Source: JACJYC01 sp964558465
GTDB taxonomy: Bacteria > Bacteroidota > Bacteroidia > Chitinophagales > Saprospiraceae
Direction of reading: 5' to 3'
Assembly: GCA_964558465.1 (NCBI GenBank)
Contig: CAZLEF010000013.1
Span: forward strand, 1-64,000
DNA length: 64,000 nucleotides
The notes under the pieces were generated by a model. The model ran no database searches and was not told the origin of the DNA. It was given only the letters and a program-made list of their open reading frames with translations. Below are positions 7,932 through 14,710 of this stretch, piece by piece. The stretch's first letter is position 1. The number at the start of each line of letters is the position of its first letter. The position numbers and the translations under genes are program-made.

Positions 7932-9410
7932 TTACCATCTTTTCCAAAATCGTCCCACCAAATGGTTCAGGTCTTCCGAAACCCTGAAATAGAGGATCGT
8001 TCCGCCAAAAATGCCCCCCAGAAGTAAAGATCTCAGGACGATGTCCAGCAAATTGTTGCCGCTCGAAGGGTAGACAACGGCAAGTCCGACGGTCAACCCG
8101 GTGATCAGCAGCAGGTACAGGGTCTTTATGGAAAATGGATGGAGCCTGAAAGTATGGTAAACAAAAAGGGTTTTCAGAAGATTATAAACAACGAGGGCTA
8201 GAGCCGACCCTAAAGCAGCGCCGTTAACCCCGTAGAGGGGGATTAGAAAATGGTTGAATACGACGTTGAGCAGCCCTAAAACAAGGACCAGGTAAAACCC
8301 GGATCTGTAGTATTTTGAATAGAAGATGATATGCCCGTTGATTCCGGTGATCAGATCGGTGATCTTGCCGATTCCCAGAATAAGGATCACATATTTGCCT
8401 TGCCGGAGGGTGTCGCCGGAGGGCAAAATATTCAACAAGTTGTCGAGGTTGAACCAGATCAGGATAAGCAGGCCGATGCCCGCCAGCGAAAGGTTGATGG
8501 AGGTTTTTTTATAGATGGACCGGACTTCAGTCTGGTTTTGCTCCTGGATGGCCTTTGCTATAATTGGGGCCGTAATTTTCTGAATGGCTCGTTGCGGAAT
8601 GTCAATGGTATTGGAAATATAGGCATTGAGGGAGAATATGCCGGAACTCTTTTCGCCTTTTAATCCACCCAGCATCACGACGCCGATCTGAAAAGCGAGC
8701 AGGCTTCCGATGCTTCCCAGCGAACTGAATGCGGCATACCGTGCCATTTCCGGAATAAAGGGGCGAATCTTTTTCCAGTCTGTTTTTAAATGAAATTCAC
8801 CCAGTGAAGCCAAATAGCCGATCAGCATGAAGACCACGGCTGCATAAGTCCCAAGGAGAAGTTTTACAAGTCCGGCAACTGAAATAAGCTGCCAGACAAA
8901 CAATAGGGTGAGGATCGGCATGGCGACCTTCAAAAATAATTCATGGACAATAGCAGGCCAGACGATCCGGTGAAAATTGGATATATAAGCCGAAAGAATA
9001 TGGATCTGCAAAACCAGAAAGGCAAGCGGAACAAAATAAACCAGGAATTGGGGGAGATAGCTGTTGCCGGGATCCTTCTGCGTGAAAAAACCAAAGATGG
9101 GATCCCACAAAAGGATGACGGCGCCTGTAAAAAGAAAATAACCGGTTGAGGCTACCGTCAGAAGAAACCCCAGGAAACCGGAATGTTTCAGGCCGGGATT
9201 GCGAAAATTCGGAAAAAAGCGAACCGCCAGCGTATGGCTGCCGATGCTCGCAAAGGGAACCGAAAGGGTCGCAGTAGCGATCAGGACCTGCAAAAGCCCA
9301 TATTCATTCAGGGCCAGCGGGGCCACGAACAAAACGTTGATCATCCCGAGCCCCACGCCCAGGTAATTGACCAGGCTGTATTTGATACTTTGCCGCTGTA
9401 TGATCCCCAT
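7932..9410 (-). CDS. polysaccharide flippase (Wzx/MATE-like)
   Basis: 492-residue integral membrane protein with about 12-14 hydrophobic segments. It has the oligosaccharide flippase layout: an N-terminal amphipathic QRQSIKYSLVNYLG segment, then repeated helix pairs. Such proteins move lipid-linked glycans across the inner membrane. It is divergent from the sialic acid glycan operon at 9482 with only 71 bp between start codons, so it is probably the exporter for that glycan. The ATG at 9410 is chosen over an upstream TTG (9419), which overlaps the -7 box TAATTTTG at 9424-9417. That box is only 6 nt before the ATG, so the mRNA may be almost leaderless. Confidence 0.9.
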   Translation of the reverse strand: MGIIQRQSIKYSLVNYLGVGLGMINVLFVAPLALNEYGLLQVLIATATLSVPFASIGSHTLAVRFFPNFRNPGLKHSGFLGFLLTVASTGYFLFTGAVILLWDPIFGFFTQKDPGNSYLPQFLVYFVPLAFLVLQIHILSAYISNFHRIVWPAIVHELFLKVAMPILTLLFVWQLISVAGLVKLLLGTYAAVVFMLIGYLASLGEFHLKTDWKKIRPFIPEMARYAAFSSLGSIGSLLAFQIGVVMLGGLKGEKSSGIFSLNAYISNTIDIPQRAIQKITAPIIAKAIQEQNQTEVRSIYKKTSINLSLAGIGLLILIWFNLDNLLNILPSGDTLRQGKYVILILGIGKITDLITGINGHIIFYSKYYRSGFYLVLVLGLLNVVFNHFLIPLYGVNGAALGSALALVVYNLLKTLFVYHTFRLHPFSIKTLYLLLITGLTVGLAVVYPSSGNNLLDIVLRSLLLGGIFGGTILYFRVSEDLNHLVGRFWKRW

Positions 9411-9416
9411 GGGCGC

Positions 9417-9424
9417 CAAAATTA
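9417..9424 (-). promoter_or_regulatory. -7 box TAATTTTG of the flippase gene
   Basis: Exact TAnnTTTG on the minus strand, six bases before ATG 9410. It is back to back with the opposing promoter at 9446. Confidence 0.5.
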
Positions 9425-9445
9425 GGTAATAATGCCGGGGCGAAG

Positions 9446-9453
9446 TATATTTG
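9446..9453 (+). promoter_or_regulatory. -7 box TATATTTG of the sialic acid glycan operon
   Basis: Exact TAnnTTTG, 28 nt before the ATG at 9482. It is the only promoter-like site seen for the four overlapping genes 9482-14633. Confidence 0.6.
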
Positions 9454-9481
9454 CCCTTTCAAAAGTTGTTTATATATCCGG

Positions 9482-11575
9482 ATGGAGCATAGCCAGACAT
9501 CACCATGCCTTCTCTGCGGTCAGACAAAGCTTTCTCTTTTGCATAACCGGGGCAGGGGTGGAAAAAAAGTAGAAAATTTCATTTGCGAAAATTGCGGATT
9601 TGTATTTATCCTTCCCCGTCCGGATTGGTCGCAGCATTCCGATGCCTACAGGGCCGGGGGGTTTTCCGCAAATGCCCGCCAATCGGACAAACCCACTTAT
9701 CAAAAACTCAGACAAACGGAAGAACAGGCTGCTGCCCGTTTCAAACTGCTGGCCGGCTATATAGGCGCCAGGATCCGGCCGCAAACTGGGCCGGACGGAA
9801 GACCAAAGGCACTGGAGATCGGTTGCGGCGCCGGCAGTTTGTTGCGTTATCTGTCCGCTGCCGGATGGGAAACCCTGGGGATAGAACCGGACGCCACCTA
9901 TACCGAAAACATCAGGGAACGATTTGGTTTGAAGATCGAAAACTGTTTTCTGGAGGATTTTAACGCCAGTTCCACATTTGATCTGATTGCCAGTTTCCAC
10001 GTCATTGAACATGTGGATTCTCCGGATGCATTCCTCGGAAAATGCCGGAAATTACTGTCGGATGATGGTATCCTGCTGCTGGAATGCCCGGCAATCGACC
10101 GGATTTACGGCCCCACCAAAGATTTCTTTTTCTGGGATGTCCATATCAATACCTTTTCCTTCAAAACCCTGACTGCTTTTCTGGCTAAAAACGGATTTGA
10201 AGTAACACACCACGCATGGAACGGCAATTTTATCAATTTAATGGCCAGGAAATCCGCCGGGCCCCTTTCACCGGAATCATTTTTTGATCAACCGTCCAGG
10301 ATCAAAAGCAGGGTTGCAGGTTATGACAACAGCCGCTGGAAACGAAAACTCCGGCAAAGGTTCGATAAATTTTATAAAGCCCGGAACCGGTTAAAAAATG
10401 GAATTGTAGACCTGGTTTATCCTTTTGCCGATGCAGCATATGATTTCATAAGCCGGCGCAAAAAATACACCCTGGCCCCCTTAATCCCCCCCAAAAACGG
10501 ATTATCCCTCACACATGTGGCTTTCATCGGCCACTACAACGCCGGGGACACCTTGCTGCCGGTGGTTCTGCGCGACCTGTATGACCAGCAAATGGGCCGC
10601 TCTGTTTGGACCCAACAGCACGTTCACAAGGTCGTCGATCGCAAAACCCTCGACCGGATCAACGCAAGGGACGGCCTGGTGATCGGCGGCGGCGGGTTGT
10701 TTCTCCGGGACACCAACCCGAATCAACTGAGCGGCTGGCAATGGTCGTGCAGCCTGGATACCCTTGAAAAGATTAAAGTCCCCATCAGCGTTTTTGCAGT
10801 GGGTTATAACCGTTTCAGGGGCCAACCCGACTTTGCGCCTGTTTTTCGCGAGCACTTGCAGTTGCTGGCCGAAAAATCCGTTTTCATCGGTTTGCGCAAT
10901 TCCGGGAGCATCGAGCAGGTCAAAACCTATCTTCCCTCCGGACTCCACCATAAATTGCGTTTTCAGCCCTGCATGACTACCCTGGTTTCGCGGTTGTACA
11001 GCGAAAAAGCGAAGCGGTCCATCGACGTGCCGCCGTTCATTGCACTCAATTGCGCTTTTGACCGGCCGCAGTTCCGGTATGGTGAAAAAATGGGTTTGTT
11101 GCTGACCGAACTCGCCAGGGCCGTTAAGGCCGTTTCCCGGATCGCTCCGATCCACTATTACGCACATCACCCTGACGACGAACATTTTTTGCCTTTCCTC
11201 GAAGCCCTCGAAGTGGATTACAAACTGGAGCGGCTGTACAAACGTCCGCCTGCCATCGTCCTGGAAGCCTATCGCAAACCCCTGCTGGTATTGGGTATGC
11301 GGGGCCATGCCCAGTTGATCCCGTTCGGCTGCGAACGGCCGATCATTTCGGTGGTATCCCACAACAAGCTCCAGTATTTTCTGGACGATATCCAGGCGCC
11401 CCATTGGGGAATCGACATCAATCAACCGAATTTGCCGGATATGTTGTTTCATAAAGTGGAACAAATGATCCTCAATCTGGAAGCCTGTGAACAGGAGGTC
11501 CGGGAAAAACAGGATCGCCTCTGGGACATTACTATTCAAAACCTTGAAGAAATAAAAAAATCATATGGCGCTTAA
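9482..11575 (+). CDS. methyltransferase / polysaccharide pyruvyltransferase fusion
   Basis: 697-residue two-enzyme protein. Residues 1-45 carry four cysteines in two pairs (CLLC at 9-12, CENC at about 35-38), like the zinc-binding start of sugar C-methyltransferases. Residues about 95-260 form a class I methyltransferase with the SAM-binding motif LEIGCGAGSLLRYL and FHVIEHVDSP. From about residue 340 the protein changes to a polysaccharide pyruvyltransferase domain (HVAFIGHYNAGDTLLP, GLVIGGGGLFLRD, SVFAVGYN, FIGLRNSGS), the family that transfers pyruvate ketals or builds related glycan caps. It probably modifies a surface sugar twice, by methylation and pyruvylation. The two activities are usually separate genes. 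The stop overlaps the start of the NeuB-like gene by 11 bp. Confidence 0.85.
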   Translation: MEHSQTSPCLLCGQTKLSLLHNRGRGGKKVENFICENCGFVFILPRPDWSQHSDAYRAGGFSANARQSDKPTYQKLRQTEEQAAARFKLLAGYIGARIRPQTGPDGRPKALEIGCGAGSLLRYLSAAGWETLGIEPDATYTENIRERFGLKIENCFLEDFNASSTFDLIASFHVIEHVDSPDAFLGKCRKLLSDDGILLLECPAIDRIYGPTKDFFFWDVHINTFSFKTLTAFLAKNGFEVTHHAWNGNFINLMARKSAGPLSPESFFDQPSRIKSRVAGYDNSRWKRKLRQRFDKFYKARNRLKNGIVDLVYPFADAAYDFISRRKKYTLAPLIPPKNGLSLTHVAFIGHYNAGDTLLPVVLRDLYDQQMGRSVWTQQHVHKVVDRKTLDRINARDGLVIGGGGLFLRDTNPNQLSGWQWSCSLDTLEKIKVPISVFAVGYNRFRGQPDFAPVFREHLQLLAEKSVFIGLRNSGSIEQVKTYLPSGLHHKLRFQPCMTTLVSRLYSEKAKRSIDVPPFIALNCAFDRPQFRYGEKMGLLLTELARAVKAVSRIAPIHYYAHHPDDEHFLPFLEALEVDYKLERLYKRPPAIVLEAYRKPLLVLGMRGHAQLIPFGCERPIISVVSHNKLQYFLDDIQAPHWGIDINQPNLPDMLFHKVEQMILNLEACEQEVREKQDRLWDITIQNLEEIKKSYGA

Positions 11576-12446
11576 TCCGTATCAACCAGCTAAAATCATT
11601 GCCGAGATCGGCTGCAATCATATGGGCCAGATGGACATCGCCAAAGAGTTGATCCGCCTGGCCAGGGAATGCGGCGCAACGGTTGCCAAATTTCAGAAAC
11701 GCACACCCAGGGAATTGCTCACCCCGGAGCAATACAACGCCCCTCACCCCGTGCCGTATAATTCGTATGGCGCAACTTACGGCGAACACCGGGAGTTCCT
11801 GGAATTCAGCGCAGCCCAGCATGCGGAATTGAAAGCTTTCTGCGAGCAAACCGGCATCATCTATTCAACTTCCGTTTGGGACGTTACCTCCGCCCGTGAA
11901 ATTTCAGCGCTGAATCCGGTGCTTTTGAAGGTGCCTTCCGCCTGCAACAACCATTTTGAAATGCTCCGGGTCCTGAGGGATGAATTCAAAGGCGAAGTGC
12001 ACGCCTCCACCGGCATGACCACCCTCGACGAAGAAGAGGCGCTGGTCGAATTTTTTGAAGAAACCGGCCAGGCGAAGGACCGGCTGGTTCTGTATGCCTG
12101 CACTTCGGGGTATCCGGTCCCTTTTGAAGATGTTTGCCTTCTGGAGATCCGGCGTTTGCAGGACCGTTTCGGCAACCGGGTCAGGGATATCGGATTTTCC
12201 GGCCACCACCTGGGCATTGCCATCGACATTGCCGCATATACCCTTGGCGCAACCTGGATCGAAAGGCATTTTACCAAAGACCGGACCTGGAAAGGGACCG
12301 ATCACGCCGCCTCCCTCGAACCGCCAGGTATGGGCAAAATGATCCGCGACCTGAACGCCACTTACAAGGCGCTTCAATATAAACCGGTCGAAATTCTTGG
12401 CATCGAAACCATCCAGCGGGAAAAGCTCAAATACCGGACATCATGA
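11565..12446 (+). CDS. neuB: NeuB-like nonulosonic (sialic) acid synthase, no SAF domain
   Basis: 293-residue TIM-barrel enzyme of the N-acetylneuraminate synthase family, which condenses a hexose or N-acetylhexosamine (phosphate) with phosphoenolpyruvate to give a nine-carbon acid. Family landmarks: IIAEIGCNHMGQMDIAKELI, VAKFQKRTP, STSVWDVTSA, KVPSACNNH, the HASTGMTT loop, and IGFSGHHLGI before the closing GATWIERHFTKDRT. The usual C-terminal antifreeze-like SAF domain (about 60 residues) is missing: the frame stops cleanly after residue 293 and overlaps the next start by 4 bp. In E. coli-type NeuB that domain reaches into the partner active site, so substrate choice may differ here. The TGMTT and HFT motifs support a working barrel. 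Confidence 0.9.
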   Translation: MALNPYQPAKIIAEIGCNHMGQMDIAKELIRLARECGATVAKFQKRTPRELLTPEQYNAPHPVPYNSYGATYGEHREFLEFSAAQHAELKAFCEQTGIIYSTSVWDVTSAREISALNPVLLKVPSACNNHFEMLRVLRDEFKGEVHASTGMTTLDEEEALVEFFEETGQAKDRLVLYACTSGYPVPFEDVCLLEIRRLQDRFGNRVRDIGFSGHHLGIAIDIAAYTLGATWIERHFTKDRTWKGTDHAASLEPPGMGKMIRDLNATYKALQYKPVEILGIETIQREKLKYRTS

Positions 12447-13600
12447 CCAGGGTGATCGCCTTTGTGCCTGCCAGGTGCGGAAGCAAATCCATCGAATTCA
12501 AAAATATCCGGCTGATCGCAGATCGGCCCCTGATCTGGTGGAACCTGGAAGCGCTCCAGCAATGCGACCAGGTGGATGAAATTTACCTGGCTACAGATTG
12601 TGACGAGATTGAATCCGTGGCTGCCGGATTTCATTTTTCCAAACTCAGGACTTACCGCCGCCTGCCTGCCAATGCCCTGGATCATTCCTCCACTGAATCG
12701 GTGGTACTGGAGTTTTTACAGGCACAACCGCAGCCACCGGACACCGTCTTTATGCTGGTTCAGGCTACCTCTCCGTTGACCCGCCCCGAAGATTTTTCAG
12801 CCGGCCTGGATCGTTTTCGTCAGACCGGCGCCGATTCTCTGCTCACTTGTGTCCGGATCAAACGTTTTTTCTGGACGGAATCGGGCGAAAGTATCAATTA
12901 TGATTACCGGCGCCGGCCCCGGAGACAGGATTTTGACGGGCAGTTGATGGAAAACGGCGCGTTTTATATCAGCAGTGCAGGCGCCGTTTTAACTTCCGGC
13001 AACCGGCTCAGCGGTAAAATTGCCGTACTCGAATTGCCGGAATTTATGGCCACCGAGCTGGATGAACCCCATGATTGGCAAATCATGGACGCCCTTATCC
13101 GGGAACACAGAATGAAGGGAAATAACAAAAAGATCCGGATCAAATTATTTGCATCCGATGTAGACGGGGTGCTGACCGACGCAGGCATGTATTATTCTGA
13201 AAACGGAGACGAATTGAAAAAATTCAACACCCACGACGGAATGGCCTTCAACCTGATGCAAAAAGCGGGCATCAAAACCGCCATGATCACCAGCGAACAA
13301 ACCACAATGGTGGAAAGACGGGCCAAAAAACTGAAAGTGGACTACCTGTACCAGGGAAAATGGCACGGCGACAAACTGGACGCAATCCTGGATATTTGCA
13401 AAAAAGAAGGGATCGATCTTGCCGAAGTGGCTTATATCGGCGACGACATCAACTGCCGGGAAGCCCTTCTCAGGGTAGGCGTCGCTGCCTGCCCCGCCAA
13501 CGCCCTTCCATCTATCAAAAACATCCCGGGCATCCTGCAGCTTAAATGCAGGGGAGGGGAGGGGGCAGTCCGTGAATTTTACGAAACCTACCTGACCTGA
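12443..13600 (+). CDS. neuA: CMP-nonulosonate cytidylyltransferase / HAD phosphatase fusion
   Basis: 385-residue fusion. Residues 1-220 are a CMP-sialic acid synthetase (nucleotide-binding VPARCGSKSIEFKNI at the N-terminus, LVQATSPLTRPEDF, MENGAFYI), which activates the acid with CTP. Residues about 232-385 are a KDO-8-phosphate-phosphatase-like HAD domain with an intact nucleophile motif D239-V-D241-GVLTD, AMITSEQT, and YIGDDINC. The same layout occurs in animal CMAS and some bacterial enzymes. If the HAD domain is active it could remove a 9-phosphate, making the pathway of the animal type (hexosamine-6-phosphate to acid-9-phosphate to free acid to CMP-acid). It overlaps NeuB by 4 bp; the next gene begins 1 bp after its stop. 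Confidence 0.9.
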   Translation: MTRVIAFVPARCGSKSIEFKNIRLIADRPLIWWNLEALQQCDQVDEIYLATDCDEIESVAAGFHFSKLRTYRRLPANALDHSSTESVVLEFLQAQPQPPDTVFMLVQATSPLTRPEDFSAGLDRFRQTGADSLLTCVRIKRFFWTESGESINYDYRRRPRRQDFDGQLMENGAFYISSAGAVLTSGNRLSGKIAVLELPEFMATELDEPHDWQIMDALIREHRMKGNNKKIRIKLFASDVDGVLTDAGMYYSENGDELKKFNTHDGMAFNLMQKAGIKTAMITSEQTTMVERRAKKLKVDYLYQGKWHGDKLDAILDICKKEGIDLAEVAYIGDDINCREALLRVGVAACPANALPSIKNIPGILQLKCRGGEGAVREFYETYLT

Positions 13601-13601
13601 C

Positions 13602-14633
13602 ATGAAGTATGTCCTCCTGGTCCATAATAACCTGACGCTGCAATTCGCCCGGAAGGCGGCCGATAGTTTTCAATGGGATTTGGAGGATTGTCTTTGGGTG
13701 CGCGACCGGAACGTTCAGCTACCGGATACTTTCCGGAATGTGCTGGACCTTGCGCAGTTCCCTTTGTTCGAATTCAGGTTTAAAAACGCCTTTCGTTGGT
13801 TGGCCCAGGGCCGGCACAATCGCAGGATTTTGACGCTTTTGGACGGCCTGTTGTCTGATTTTTGCCCGGAAGGATATTGGCTGGCGATTCCCCACAGCAA
13901 CGATTACCGCTATCATGTTTTGCTGACCCATCCGTTGTGTAAGGGGTTTTATTACCTGGAAGAGGGGAAATTGAGTTGTGCGGGAAACCCTCCCCCAAAA
14001 AGGACCTGGAAAAAGCCTTTGCTTGGGCTGGCTCACCGCTATTTCCTTTCCGGCAGGGTTCCGGCGTTCCCGCCGCCGTTTTCCGTCGCCCACCCGAACT
14101 ATAAAGGGGCGGTGGCTTTCAGCAGGTTTGCTTTCAAGGGCTTCCGGAACCGGATAGAATTACCGCTGCCGTTTGAAAAAAAACCTGAATTGGCTCATTT
14201 CAACCCGATCCTGGTATTGGGGCCTTATGTTGAATTTGGCGAATTGCCTTTTGAAGTTGATGTTCAGGCGATTTCAGAAGTATTGGCTTACCTGAAAAGC
14301 CGGAAGGTGGGGAGGTTGTACGTCAAATTTCACCCGGCGCAGGTTAAGGCCGGCCAACCGGCCCCGGCGATCCGCAAAATCCTCGATTCCCAGTCGCCGG
14401 AATTAATCTGGGAAGAAATCCCTTCCGGGATCTCGCTCGAAGAAATCGCGGTAAGCGCACAACCGGATATTTATCTGGCCACCAGCAGCGTAGCCATTTA
14501 TGCGCAGGCTGCGGGGGCAGGGGTGTACACTTATGGGCCGCGTCTGGTGGCGCTTTATCCCCGGTTTAAACCGGTATGGGAAGATTTGCCGGCCGGCGTC
14601 CGGGCGCTTTTGAAAGTCATTCCGCTGCCATAA
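13602..14633 (+). CDS. candidate bacterial sialyltransferase
   Basis: 343-residue protein with no signal peptide, last gene of the operon. No single family is recognised with certainty, but three features shared by bacterial sialyl- and polysialyltransferases (CAZy GT38, GT52, GT80) occur in order: an acidic pair plus glycine (E120-E121-G122 in FYYLEEGKLS), an HP motif (H244-P245 in YVKFHPAQ) and a Ser pair (S295-S296 in LATSSVAIYAQ). In those enzymes the acidic residue is the base and HP binds CMP-sialic acid. Position one base after the CMP-nonulosonate synthetase supports use of that donor. The acceptor is unknown. An alternative is a CDP-glycerol/Kdo-type GT-B enzyme. A strong terminator follows. 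Confidence 0.65.
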   Translation: MKYVLLVHNNLTLQFARKAADSFQWDLEDCLWVRDRNVQLPDTFRNVLDLAQFPLFEFRFKNAFRWLAQGRHNRRILTLLDGLLSDFCPEGYWLAIPHSNDYRYHVLLTHPLCKGFYYLEEGKLSCAGNPPPKRTWKKPLLGLAHRYFLSGRVPAFPPPFSVAHPNYKGAVAFSRFAFKGFRNRIELPLPFEKKPELAHFNPILVLGPYVEFGELPFEVDVQAISEVLAYLKSRKVGRLYVKFHPAQVKAGQPAPAIRKILDSQSPELIWEEIPSGISLEEIAVSAQPDIYLATSSVAIYAQAAGAGVYTYGPRLVALYPRFKPVWEDLPAGVRALLKVIPLP

Positions 14634-14655
14634 ATCAATTATAAAATAAAAAGAA

Positions 14656-14688
14656 AGCCCGGCGGAAGAGAACCGCCGGGCCTTTTTT
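14656..14688. terminator. bidirectional intrinsic terminator
   Basis: GCCCGGCGG 14657-14665 pairs with CCGCCGGGC 14673-14681 and is followed by a T-run. A-rich sequence before the stem gives a T-run on the other strand as well. It closes both the glycan operon (+) and the TonB receptor gene (-). Confidence 0.9.
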
Positions 14689-14710
14689 GTTGAATCCGCG
14701 TGATGCCGGA

